This document shows, in pieces, positions 35,142 to 42,995 of a stretch of DNA of 53,089 nucleotides; position 1 is the stretch's first letter, and the number at the start of each line of letters is the position of its first letter. The notes beneath the pieces are model-generated. The model was not told where the DNA came from. It worked only from the letters and a program-made list of their open reading frames with translations, and did no database searches. The stretch spans positions 1 to 53,089 of the forward strand of contig NZ_JBKHAQ010000004.1 of the NCBI RefSeq assembly GCF_046542825.1, given 5' to 3'. Origin of the DNA: Rhodosalinus sp046542825 (GTDB lineage: Bacteria > Pseudomonadota > Alphaproteobacteria > Rhodobacterales > Rhodobacteraceae). The position numbers and the translations under genes were made by a program.

Positions 35142-36454
35142 CCAACCTGGAGATCGGCATCTGGTCCTTTCCCGTCCTGCTGCTGATGATCTTCGCGCGG
35201 GTGCCCATCGGGCTTGCCATGTTCGTCACCGGATTCGGCGGCCTGTGGCTTGTCATGGGCACGCCCAACATGGCGCTGGGCCGGCTCAAGACAGAAGCCT
35301 ATACCACCTTTTCGAACTATTCGCTGAGCATCGTGCCGATGTTCCTGCTGATGGGCTACTTCGCCACGCTGGGCGGCATGAGCCAGGCGCTGTTCCGCGC
35401 CGCGGCCGGCTTTCTGGGCCACCGCAAGGGCGGCGTTGCCATGGCCGCCGTGGGCGCCTGCGCCGGCTTCGGCGCGATCTGCGGCTCGTCGCTGGCCACT
35501 GCCGCCACGATGAGCCGCGTGGCCCTGCCCGAACTCAGGCGCTTCGGCTACTCGGGCGGCTTCTCCACCGCCACGCTGGCCGCGGGCGGCACGCTGGGCA
35601 TCCTGATCCCGCCCTCGGTCGTGCTGGTGATCTACGCCATCCTGACCGAACAGAACATCGCCAAGCTGTTCCTCGCGGCCTTCGTGCCGGGCATCCTGGC
35701 CGCGATCGGCTACATGGCCGCGATCTCGATCTATGTCCGCGTGAATCCCGGCAGCGCCGGCGTGGCGGAGCCCGTGCCGATGCGCGAGCGTTTCCGCGCG
35801 CTGGTCGACGTCTGGCCGGTTCTGCTGGTCTTCATCGCCGTCGTCGGCGGCATCTATGGCGGCATCTTCACGCCGACCGAAGGGGCGGCAGTGGGGGCGC
35901 TGGGCACCGGGATCATCGCGCTCGTCAATGGGGGCCTCACGCTGCGCACGCTGGGCGACAGCTTTACCGCAACGGCCAAATCGACCGCGATGATCTTCTT
36001 CATCGTCCTTGGCGCGGGCTTCTACAACGGCTTCCTTGCGCTGACGCAGGTCCCGCAGGAGATGGCGCGCCTGGTCGTCGAACAGGGCGTGAGCCCCTGG
36101 CTTGTGCTGGTCATCATCCTGCTGCTCTATCTGGTGTTCGGCTGCGTGATGGATTCGCTGTCGATGATCCTGCTGACGGTGCCGATCTTCTTTCCGGTGA
36201 TCTCGGCGCTCGACTTCGGGATGTCGCCGGAGCATGTGGCGATCTGGTTCGGCATCCTGGTGCTGATCGTGGTCGAGGTCGGGCTGATCACGCCGCCGGT
36301 GGGGATGAACCTGTTCATCATCAACAACATGGACCGTGGGACGCCGATGTCGGCGACCTATCGCGCGGTGCTCTACTTCGTCGGCTCCGACATTGTCCGC
36401 GTGGCGATCCTGGTGATGTTCCCGGCGATCACGCTCTTCCTGATACCCGAGTGA
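35138..36454 (+). CDS. dctM: TRAP large permease subunit
   Basis: 438 residues with about 12 helices. DctM signatures are FARVPIGLAMFVTGFGGLWL at the start, GFGAICGSSLATAATMSRVALPELRRFGYSGGFSTATLAAGGTLGILIPPSVVLVIYA in the first half, GIFTPTEGAAVGALG, and VEVGLITPPVGMNLFIIN near the end. GTG at 35138 is taken as start because it overlaps the dctQ stop and gives the family N-terminus; a longer frame to 34811 lies inside dctQ. It completes the transporter. Confidence 0.93.
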   Translation: MTNLEIGIWSFPVLLLMIFARVPIGLAMFVTGFGGLWLVMGTPNMALGRLKTEAYTTFSNYSLSIVPMFLLMGYFATLGGMSQALFRAAAGFLGHRKGGVAMAAVGACAGFGAICGSSLATAATMSRVALPELRRFGYSGGFSTATLAAGGTLGILIPPSVVLVIYAILTEQNIAKLFLAAFVPGILAAIGYMAAISIYVRVNPGSAGVAEPVPMRERFRALVDVWPVLLVFIAVVGGIYGGIFTPTEGAAVGALGTGIIALVNGGLTLRTLGDSFTATAKSTAMIFFIVLGAGFYNGFLALTQVPQEMARLVVEQGVSPWLVLVIILLLYLVFGCVMDSLSMILLTVPIFFPVISALDFGMSPEHVAIWFGILVLIVVEVGLITPPVGMNLFIINNMDRGTPMSATYRAVLYFVGSDIVRVAILVMFPAITLFLIPE

Positions 36455-36500
36455 TGCGCACACGTGCGCGATTTTCGCGCGCGGATGCTTGCTCCGGGGT

Positions 36501-36517
36501 GGTTATGAGACATAACC
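36501..36517. promoter_or_regulatory. Palindromic operator GGTTATG-N3-CATAACC, upstream of the ECH remnant and marR
   Basis: A perfect 7-3-7 inverted repeat with the same core as 33368-33382. TTGCTC (36489-36494) and CATAAC (36511-36516) 16 nt apart form a plausible promoter, so a bound protein would cover the -10. Gene starts follow at 36544 and 36743. Autoregulation by the MarR gene is the simplest reading. Confidence 0.65.
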
Positions 36518-36543
36518 CATCGACGCGACACGCGAGGCTTTGA

Positions 36544-36738
36544 ATGTCCGAACCGCTGCCGATCGCCGAGACCGACGGGCCCTACATCATGATCCAGGCC
36601 ATCGCGCGGATCGAGGACATGTCGAAAGCCGACGGGCTTTTCGCCGAAAGCCTCTGCGCCGCGGTGACGCAGACCAGCCCGGACGCGCACGAAGGACTGG
36701 CGGCCTTCCTCGAAAAGCGCGCGCCGCGCTTCCGCTGA
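36544..36738 (+). pseudogene. C-terminal remnant of an enoyl-CoA hydratase/isomerase
   Basis: A 64-residue reading frame whose second half (DGLFAESLCAAVTQTSP, then DAHEGLAAFLEKRAPRF) reads like the very C-terminus of crotonase-fold enzymes, where a trimer-contact helix ends in EG-x-x-AFLEKR-x-P. The ~200-residue catalytic core is missing and the 89 nt upstream hold no further fragment. It begins with an ATG after a weak ribosome site and stops 4 nt before marR, so it could still be translated. I read it as a deletion scar; a true short protein cannot be excluded. Confidence 0.6.
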
Positions 36739-36742
36739 GCCG

Positions 36743-37225
36743 ATGGCCACGCGCAGCCCCACGGCCACGGACGCGCCTGCCGAGGGCGGCATCGACGCGG
36801 GGCTTCGGGTCTTCGCGGGCTATCACATGCGTCGCGCCATGGCCGCGATCCAGAAGGACCTGAACGCGACGCTGGCGCCCTTCGGCCTGCGCATGGTGCC
36901 CTTCTCGGTGCTGGTGACGATCGCGGACAATCCCGGCCTGCGCCCCTCGCAACTGGCCGGCGCACTGGCGATGGAGCGGTCGAACCTGGCGCCCGTCCTC
37001 GAGGGCCTCGCGCGCGACGGGCTGATCCTGCGCGAACCGGCCGCCGGGGATAGGCGCGCGAAGGCGCTCTCGCCCAGCCCGGAGGGCGCGCGGCTCGCCA
37101 CGCGCGCCCGCACCGCGGTCGAGGCGCATGACGCCCGAATGACCGGGCATGTCGATCCCGACATGCGGCAGCGCCTGATCCGCATCCTGAACGAGATCGA
37201 GGCGCGCGGCCAGCGCGACGGCTGA
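36743..37225 (+). CDS. MarR-family transcriptional regulator
   Basis: 160 residues with the MarR winged helix: an N-terminal dimer helix (FAGYHMRRAMAAIQKDLNATLAPFGLRM), then the DNA-binding part PGLRPSQLAGALAMERSNLAPVLEGLARDGLILREPAAGDRRAKALSPSPEG split over residues ~73-123, with DRRAK as the wing, and a C-terminal helix. It most likely represses a catabolic or transport operon and is released by an aromatic or acyl-CoA ligand. The matched palindromes at 33368 and 36501 are candidate operators. It follows the hydratase remnant by 4 nt. Confidence 0.9.
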   Translation: MATRSPTATDAPAEGGIDAGLRVFAGYHMRRAMAAIQKDLNATLAPFGLRMVPFSVLVTIADNPGLRPSQLAGALAMERSNLAPVLEGLARDGLILREPAAGDRRAKALSPSPEGARLATRARTAVEAHDARMTGHVDPDMRQRLIRILNEIEARGQRDG

Positions 37226-37300
37226 ACCCGGGACGCGGCAAGCGTTTGCGCGCCGTCACGCCGCATGCAACGCTTGCGACAGTTGCCGAGGGACCCGCCC

Positions 37301-37750
37301 ATGCCGGAGATCGAGATCCGCCCACTGCAGCCCGCAGACGAAGCGGAGTGGCGCCGCCTCTGGCGCGCCTATCTCGCCTTCTACGAAACCGAGGTGCCGG
37401 AGGTGGTCCATGCCACGGCCTTCGCCCGCCTGCTCTCCGGGGCGCCGGGCGAGTTCCGGGGGCGCATCGCGACCGTGGACGGCGCGCCCCGCGGACTCGT
37501 CCATTTCCTGTTTCACCGCCACATGTGGAAGATCGAGAACGTCTGCTACCTGCAGGATCTCTACGTCGATCCGCAGGCGCGCGGCACCGGCCTTGGCCGC
37601 GCGCTGATCGAGACGGTCTATGCCGAGGCCGACGCGGCCGGCGCGCCCGCCGTCTGGTGGCTCACGCAGGAGCACAACGCCACCGCGCGGCGACTCTACG
37701 ACCGGATCGGGATGAAGACGCCCTTCATCCGCTACAACCGCCCGATCTGA
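37301..37750 (+). CDS. GNAT-family N-acetyltransferase
   Basis: 149 residues, EIEIRPLQPADEAEWRRLWRAYLAFYETEVPEVV at the start and the acetyl-CoA-binding motif DPQARGTGLGRALIETV (~90-106), where R-G-T-G-L-G is the Q/RxxGxG/A signature. C-terminal NATARRLYDRIGM is also typical. ATG at 37301 has GAGGGA upstream; a possible start at 37265 does not. The acetylated substrate is unknown. Confidence 0.88.
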   Translation: MPEIEIRPLQPADEAEWRRLWRAYLAFYETEVPEVVHATAFARLLSGAPGEFRGRIATVDGAPRGLVHFLFHRHMWKIENVCYLQDLYVDPQARGTGLGRALIETVYAEADAAGAPAVWWLTQEHNATARRLYDRIGMKTPFIRYNRPI

Positions 37751-37815
37751 GCGGTCCGCTTTCCCCGCCGGGCAATTCGGTCTAGAGCCCCGCACATGAC
37801 GACGCGGAGAGTCCG

Positions 37816-39981
37816 ATGATGCGCGCCACGCCCGAGGCGACCCACGACATCGTTCTGGTGGGCGGCGGCCACACCCATGCGCTGGTGCTGCGCCGGTGGG
37901 GCATGGCCCCCCTGCCCGCGGTACGGCTGACGCTGATCAACCCCGGCCCCACCGCCCCCTATTCGGGAATGCTGCCCGGCCATGTCGCCGGCCACTACCC
38001 GCGCGAGGCACTGGAGATCGACCTCGTCCGGCTGGCGCGCTTCGCCGGCGCGCGGCTGATCCTGGGCCACGCCAGTACGCTCGACCCCGACCGGCGCGAG
38101 ATCACGGTGGGCGAGCGGCGCATCGGCTACGACATCGCCTCCATCGACATCGGCGTCACCTCTGCGATGCCGGACCTGCCCGGCTTTGCCGAGCACGCCG
38201 TGCCCGCCAAGCCGCTTGAGGGGCTCGCGCGGCGCTGGGCGGCTTTCCTCGACACGGCCGCGGCGGGCCATGCCGCGCCGCGCGCGGCGGTGATCGGCGG
38301 CGGGGTCGCGGGGCTGGAGTTGTCGATGGCGATGGCCCATGCGCTGCGCGCGCGCGGCTGCGACGCGCAGGTCACGGTGATCGAGGCCGCGCCCGACCTG
38401 CCCGCCCCCGGCGGCGCCGGCCCCCGCCTCTCCGCCGCGCTCGCGCGGCAGGGCGTGACGCTCCGCCTGGGCGCTGCGGCAGCAGAAGTGACCGCAGAGG
38501 GCGTCGTGCTGGAAGGGGGCGAGATCGTCGCGGCCGGCTTCGTGGCCGGCGCCGCCGGCGCCCGCCCGCAGCCCTGGCTTGCCGAGACCGGCCTGCCGAC
38601 CGAGGCGGGCTATCTGCGCGTGGGGCCGGAGCTGCGCGTCGAGGGGCGCGAGGAGATCTTCGCCGCGGGCGATTGCGCGCATCTCACCCACGCGCCGCGT
38701 CCCAAGGCGGGTGTCTATGCCGTGCGCGCGGCGCCCGTGCTGCACGACAACCTGCGCGCCGCCGTGGCGGGCCGGCCGCTGCGCCCCTATCGGCCGCAGC
38801 GCGATTACCTCAAGCTCATCTCGCTGGGCGAGAAATCCGCGCTGGCGGAAAGGGGCGGCCTCGCGGTCGAGGGGCGCCTGCTCTGGCGCCTCAAGGACCG
38901 GATCGACCGCGACTTCATGGACAAGCTGCGCGACCTGCCGCAGATGATACCGGCCCCGACCGGGGCGGCAGATGCACCCGCCGCGCCGCTCTGCGCCGGC
39001 TGCGGCGCAAAGCTGGCGCCCGCCGCGCTGGCCCGCGCCACCGCCGTGCTGCCCCTGCCCGCGCGCGACGACGTGCTCACCACGCCCGGCGACGATGCGG
39101 CGGTGCTGCGGGTGGGCGAGGCGCTGCAGGTCGTCACGACCGACCACCTGCGCGCCTTCACCGAGGATCCCGCGCTGCTGGCGCGGATCGCGGCGGTGCA
39201 CGCGATGGGCGATGTCTGGGCGATGGGCGCGACGCCGCAGGCCGCCCTCGCCACCGTGATCCTGCCGCGCATGACCGAGCGGCTGCAGGCGCGGATGCTG
39301 GACGAGATCCTGACCGCGGCGTCTGAGACCTTCCGCGCCGCGGGGGCCGAGCTTGCCGGCGGACACTCGACCATGGGGGCGGAGACGACGCTGGGCTTTA
39401 CCGTGACCGGCCTGCTCGACGGTCCGGCGGTGACGCTGGGCGGCGCCCGGCCGGGCGATGTGCTGATCCTGACCCGCCCGATCGGCAGCGGCACGCTGCT
39501 GGCCGCCGAAATGCGCGGCGAGGCCAGCGGAGAGGACATCGCCGCCCTCTGGCACGCCATGGCGCAGCCGCAGGGCAGGGCCGCCGCGCTCCTGCGCGGC
39601 GCGCACGCGATGACGGATGTCACCGGCTTCGGCCTTGCCGGGCACCTCATGGCGATCTGCACCGCCTCCGGCGTGGCGGCAGAGATCGACCCGGCGGCAG
39701 TCCCCCTCTACCCCGGCGCCGAGGCGCTGGCCGCCGCGGGCATCCGCTCGACCCTGTGGGAGGCGAACCGCGCCCATGCGCCCGTGACGGGCGCCGAAGG
39801 GCCGCGCGGCGCCCTGCTGCACGACCCGCAGACCGCCGGCGGCTTCCTCGCTGCGCTGCCGGAGGCAGAGGCGGCGCATATTCTGCCGCGCCTCGCCCGG
39901 GCCGGGGTGGCGGCACATCGCATCGGCCGCGTCATGGAAGGCCCACCGGGGATCGCCTGCGTGCCGGGCGCGGCGGGCTGA
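37816..39981 (+). CDS. selD: Selenide, water dikinase SelD fused to an N-terminal FAD/NAD-dependent oxidoreductase domain
   Basis: 721 residues. Residues 1-~370 are a pyridine-nucleotide-disulfide oxidoreductase (GGGHTHALVLRRWG at ~16-29, VIGGGVAGLELSMAMA at ~159-174, IFAAGDCAHL at ~281-290). Residues ~385-721 are SelD, which makes selenophosphate. The active motif is CAGCGAK, with Cys396 and Lys399 matching the essential Cys17 and Lys20 of E. coli SelD; the second Cys is Ala. GGHSTMGAE and DVTGFGLAGHL are also present. The fusion is known in several bacteria and may reduce selenium or sulfur for the kinase. It faces mnmH, the likely user of selenophosphate. Confidence 0.92.
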   Translation: MMRATPEATHDIVLVGGGHTHALVLRRWGMAPLPAVRLTLINPGPTAPYSGMLPGHVAGHYPREALEIDLVRLARFAGARLILGHASTLDPDRREITVGERRIGYDIASIDIGVTSAMPDLPGFAEHAVPAKPLEGLARRWAAFLDTAAAGHAAPRAAVIGGGVAGLELSMAMAHALRARGCDAQVTVIEAAPDLPAPGGAGPRLSAALARQGVTLRLGAAAAEVTAEGVVLEGGEIVAAGFVAGAAGARPQPWLAETGLPTEAGYLRVGPELRVEGREEIFAAGDCAHLTHAPRPKAGVYAVRAAPVLHDNLRAAVAGRPLRPYRPQRDYLKLISLGEKSALAERGGLAVEGRLLWRLKDRIDRDFMDKLRDLPQMIPAPTGAADAPAAPLCAGCGAKLAPAALARATAVLPLPARDDVLTTPGDDAAVLRVGEALQVVTTDHLRAFTEDPALLARIAAVHAMGDVWAMGATPQAALATVILPRMTERLQARMLDEILTAASETFRAAGAELAGGHSTMGAETTLGFTVTGLLDGPAVTLGGARPGDVLILTRPIGSGTLLAAEMRGEASGEDIAALWHAMAQPQGRAAALLRGAHAMTDVTGFGLAGHLMAICTASGVAAEIDPAAVPLYPGAEALAAAGIRSTLWEANRAHAPVTGAEGPRGALLHDPQTAGGFLAALPEAEAAHILPRLARAGVAAHRIGRVMEGPPGIACVPGAAG

Positions 39982-39999
39982 CAGCGCCCCCGTCCGCAC

Positions 40000-41046
40000 T
40001 CAACGGCCGACCGTCTCGACAATGCGCCGCGCGGCCTGCGCGAAGCCCTCGGCGTCCAGCCGGTCCAGCCGCTCGACCGTCACCGGCGCGCCCCGGCGCG
40101 CGGCGGATTTGGCATAGCGGGGATCGTAATGCGCCTCGATCAGCTCCCCCGCCAGCGTGGCGAAAGCCCCCTGCGCCGCCAGCGCCTGCCATGCCTCGAC
40201 CTGCGCGCGCCCGTGGTAGGGCACCAGCTTCTCCAGCACGCGGGCCAGCGCCGCGCGGTCCGCGGTGAGATCGGCATAGGCCCGCGCCAGATAGGCCGCG
40301 CGTTCCGCGACCGGCGCCTCCAGCCGGAGATGCGCCGCCCGCTTCATCGCGGCCCAGAGCGAGGGCGGCAGGATGCGCGCGCCCACCTTGGCGCTTTCCG
40401 CCTCGACGAAGACGGGGCGCGCGGGGTCCAGCCGCGCAAGCTGCATCGCCAGCCGCGATTCGAACAGCTTCTGCGGCGGCTGCCCGCCCGGCATCGCCCC
40501 GAAGACCGAACCGCGATGCGCCGCCAGCGCCTCCAGGTCCACGAACTGCCCGCCCGCCTCTGCCAGATGGGCCAGCATCCCGGTCTTGCCGGTGCCGGTC
40601 ATCCCGTCCACCAGCACCACCCGAAAGGGCAGAGGATCGTCGTAAAGCGCGCGCACCACCAGCCGGCGAAAGCTGCGGTAGCCGCCCTGCAGCAGTTCCA
40701 CCCGCCAGCCGATCTGTTCGAGGATCGAGGCGAAGCTGCCCGACCGCTGCCCGCCCCGCCAGCAATAGACCAGCGGCCGCCAGCCGCCGTCCCGGTCCGC
40801 GAGCGGCCCCTCGAGGTGCGCCGCCGCGTTCCGCGCCACCAGCGCCGCGCCGAGTTTGCGCGCGAGAAAGCGGTCCTGTTGGACATAGATCGTGCCGACG
40901 CGCGCGCGCTCCGCATCCGTGAGCACGGGCAGGTTGACCGCGCCCGGCAGATGATCCTCGGCGTATTCCGCGGGCGAGCGGACGTCGACGATCTCGTCGA
41001 CGCCGAGCCGGTCCAGATCGGCAAGGGAGGCAAGCTCGACCGCCAT
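40000..41046 (-). CDS. mnmH: tRNA 2-selenouridine synthase
   Basis: 348 residues (MnmH/SelU/YbbB). Replaces sulfur with selenium in the wobble 2-thiouridine of tRNAs for Lys, Glu and Gln, using selenophosphate. The N-terminal rhodanese domain has IVDVRSPAEYAEDHLPGAVNLPV (~19-41) and the catalytic YCWRGGQRSGSF (Cys near residue 94). The C-terminal part has a P-loop, GMTGTGKTGML (~148-158), and HRGSVFG (~183). The start follows the aldo/keto reductase stop by 5 nt on the same strand. Convergent with selD, 18 nt between stops, which supports a shared selenium pathway. Confidence 0.93.
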   Translation of the reverse strand: MAVELASLADLDRLGVDEIVDVRSPAEYAEDHLPGAVNLPVLTDAERARVGTIYVQQDRFLARKLGAALVARNAAAHLEGPLADRDGGWRPLVYCWRGGQRSGSFASILEQIGWRVELLQGGYRSFRRLVVRALYDDPLPFRVVLVDGMTGTGKTGMLAHLAEAGGQFVDLEALAAHRGSVFGAMPGGQPPQKLFESRLAMQLARLDPARPVFVEAESAKVGARILPPSLWAAMKRAAHLRLEAPVAERAAYLARAYADLTADRAALARVLEKLVPYHGRAQVEAWQALAAQGAFATLAGELIEAHYDPRYAKSAARRGAPVTVERLDRLDAEGFAQAARRIVETVGR

Positions 41047-41051
41047 GCGCC

Positions 41052-42095
41052 TCAGTAGGGCATCGGGTGCGCGCGATGCACCTCGTCGAGCGCCGCAAGC
41101 AACTCGTCCGACAGCACCACCTCCGCCGCGCCCAGCGCATGCTCGAGTTGCGCAAGTCGCGTGGCGCCGAAGATCGCCGAGGCGACGAAGGGCCGCCGCG
41201 CAGCCCAGGCAAGCGCCATCTGCACCGGGTCGAGACCGAAGCGCCCCGCCACCTCGTGACAGGCCGCCACCGCGCCGAAGACCCGCGGCGTGATCCGCCC
41301 GCCCAGGTTTTCCACATGGCTGCGGCGTGAGCCGGGCGGAATCGCGCCGCCCTGATACTTGCCCGTCAAGAGCCCCGCCGCGAGCGGCGAGAAGGGCAGG
41401 AACCCCACGTCCTCGTTCACGCAAAGCTCCGCCAGATCGGTATCGGCCATGCGGGCCAGCAGCGAATACTCGTTCTGGATCGAGGCCGCGCGCGGCCCCC
41501 CGGCCGCCTCCGCCACGCGCAGCCACTGCGCGGTGCCCCAGGCGGTCTCGTTCGACAGGCCGAAGGCGCGGATGGTGCCCCGCTCGACCTCGCGCGCGAG
41601 CGCACCCAGCGTGTCCTCCATGTGCGCCAGCGTCTCCACGCGGTCCTGTCCCGACGGGTCGTAGCGCCAGTTCTTGCGGAAATGATAGGAGCCGCGGTTG
41701 GGCCAGTGGAACTGATAAAGGTCGATGCAGTCGATCTTCAGCCGCCGCAGCGAGCCCTCGACGGCGACAGGAATGGTGTCCGGGGTGATCGGCGCGCCGC
41801 CGCGGACGTGCCTCATCCCCTCGCCCGAATGCTTGGTCGCCACCACCCAGGCGTCGCGCCGCCCGGCCCTGGCGACCCAGGTGCCGACGATCTCCTCGCT
41901 CAGTCCCACCGTCTCTGCCCGCACCGGGTTGACCGGATACATCTCGGCGCAGTCGAGGAAGTTTATCCCCGCCTCCAGCGCGCGGTCCATCTGCGCATGG
42001 GCCTCGTCCTCCGGCGTCTGGCTGCCGAAGGTCATGGTGCCGAGGCAGAACTCGCTCACCTCGATGCCGGTGCGGCCCAGCGGGTTTCGGCGCAT
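41052..42095 (-). CDS. Aldo/keto reductase (Tas/YajO-like)
   Basis: 347 residues, (beta/alpha)8 NADPH-dependent reductase. N-terminus LGRTGIEVSEFCLGTMTFGSQ, catalytic Asp/Tyr in NFLDCAEMY, Lys in VVATKHSGE, the second catalytic His likely in YQFHWPN, then FGLSNETAWGTAQWLR and GATRLAQLEHAL for cofactor binding. The insertion YHFRKNWRYDPSG and the general order resemble E. coli Tas. ATG at 42095 has an excellent AAGGAGG; longer frames lie in the GC-rich intergenic repeat. Substrate unknown. Cotranscription with mnmH is probable. Confidence 0.9.
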   Translation of the reverse strand: MRRNPLGRTGIEVSEFCLGTMTFGSQTPEDEAHAQMDRALEAGINFLDCAEMYPVNPVRAETVGLSEEIVGTWVARAGRRDAWVVATKHSGEGMRHVRGGAPITPDTIPVAVEGSLRRLKIDCIDLYQFHWPNRGSYHFRKNWRYDPSGQDRVETLAHMEDTLGALAREVERGTIRAFGLSNETAWGTAQWLRVAEAAGGPRAASIQNEYSLLARMADTDLAELCVNEDVGFLPFSPLAAGLLTGKYQGGAIPPGSRRSHVENLGGRITPRVFGAVAACHEVAGRFGLDPVQMALAWAARRPFVASAIFGATRLAQLEHALGAAEVVLSDELLAALDEVHRAHPMPY

Positions 42096-42177
42096 GGGGA
42101 TCCTCCTTGCGGGACGGGCGCACCCTAGTCCCGCGGGCGGCGGGCGCAAGGCGTGCCGGGCGGGGCGCCACCCGGCG

Positions 42178-42243
42178 GCTTCCTCTTGCCGGAAATACCC
42201 CGGGGGTGAACTGGCCGCAGGCCAGGAGGGGGCAGCGCCCCCT
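42178..42243. repeat. GC-rich intergenic repeat with two hairpins
   Basis: A block with TACCCCGGGGGT, then the stem CTGGCC-GCA-GGCCAG (42211-42225) and the stem AGGGGGC-AGC-GCCCCCT (42227-42243). I recall near-identical blocks dispersed between genes in Rhodobacteraceae genomes, so this is probably a REP-like element. Here it separates the divergent aldo/keto reductase and imuA-like genes. Confidence 0.6.
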
Positions 42244-42268
42244 GCGCGGCGCCCGGAATCGCGCAGGA

Positions 42269-42297
42269 TTGAGAACATTTCGCGAACACTGTAACCT
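42269..42297 (+). promoter_or_regulatory. LexA-controlled promoter of the imuA-like gene
   Basis: The direct repeat GAAC-N7-GAAC (42273-42287) is the LexA box described for Rhodobacter. It lies within a promoter made of TTGAGA (42269-42274) and TAACCT (42292-42297), 17 nt apart, so bound LexA would block RNA polymerase. The gene starts 8 nt after the -10. Confidence 0.8.
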
Positions 42298-42304
42298 GCC
42301 ACGC

Positions 42305-42925
42305 ATGACCCGGGCTCTTCTTTCCCGCGTGCCGGAACGGGCGCGCCCCGCCCTCGCCCTGCCCGCCGGCTTCCGGCTCGACCGGGGGCGGGTGCACGAG
42401 GCCTGCGGGCCGGGCCGCCATGTCTTCGCCGCCCTCGCCGCCGGCGCGGCGCAACAGGCGGGCGGCGGCGATGTCCTGTGGATCGCGCCCGAATGGGAGC
42501 GCGACCGCCCCAACCCGCAGGGGCTCTGCCGCTTCGCCGATCCGGGGCGGCTGCTCTTCGCCACGCCCCGGCGGGAAGAGGACATCCTGTGGTGCGCCGA
42601 AGAGGCGCTGCGCGCGGGCTGCCTGCCGCTGGTGGTGGTCGAATGCGTGACCCTGCCCGCGCTCACCCCGGTGCGGCGGCTGCAGCTCGCCGCCGAGGCC
42701 GGGATGGCCGCGCCGGGCCCCGCGCCCCTGGGCCTGCTGCTCACGCCCGGGGCGGGCGGAACACGCGGGGCCGAGACGCGCTGGCACATGGCGCCGGCAC
42801 ACAGGCCGGGGGCCGAAGGCTGGCTGCTGGAGCGGCTGCGCGCGCGGCGCGACCCGCCCGCGCGCTGGCAGCTGGGCTGGGGGCGCGGGGGCCTCGACGC
42901 CATCTTGCATCCTCGCGGCACCTGA
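42305..42925 (+). CDS. ImuA-like (RecA/SulA-related) SOS protein
   Basis: 206 residues. Matches the outline of the short ImuA proteins of Rhodobacterales: an N-terminal segment ending in VHEACGPGRHVFAALAAG (~30-48), VLWIAPEWERDRPNPQGLCRFADPGRLLFATPRREEDILWCAEEALRAG (split strands of a RecA-like core, without a Walker A), RRLQLAAEAG, LLLTPGAGGTRGAETRWHMAPAH. ImuA normally works with ImuB and DnaE2 in damage-induced mutagenesis, but neither is adjacent. The start is very close to the promoter, giving a short leader, and no clear ribosome site is seen. A LexA box directly upstream supports the SOS role. Confidence 0.68.
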   Translation: MTRALLSRVPERARPALALPAGFRLDRGRVHEACGPGRHVFAALAAGAAQQAGGGDVLWIAPEWERDRPNPQGLCRFADPGRLLFATPRREEDILWCAEEALRAGCLPLVVVECVTLPALTPVRRLQLAAEAGMAAPGPAPLGLLLTPGAGGTRGAETRWHMAPAHRPGAEGWLLERLRARRDPPARWQLGWGRGGLDAILHPRGT

Positions 42926-42935
42926 CCTTCATCAA
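42922..42935. promoter_or_regulatory. Weak FNR-like site before the SDR gene
   Basis: CTGACCTTCATCAA matches TTGAT-N4-ATCAA at 8 of 10 positions. It overlaps the imuA-like stop and ends 60 nt before the SDR start. Eight of ten can occur by chance, so this is only a pointer. Confidence 0.25.
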
Positions 42936-42995
42936 GGCGGGGCAAGCCCGAAGCTGCCAGACAGAGCCCGAGTTTAACACGCAAAGGAGAACAGG

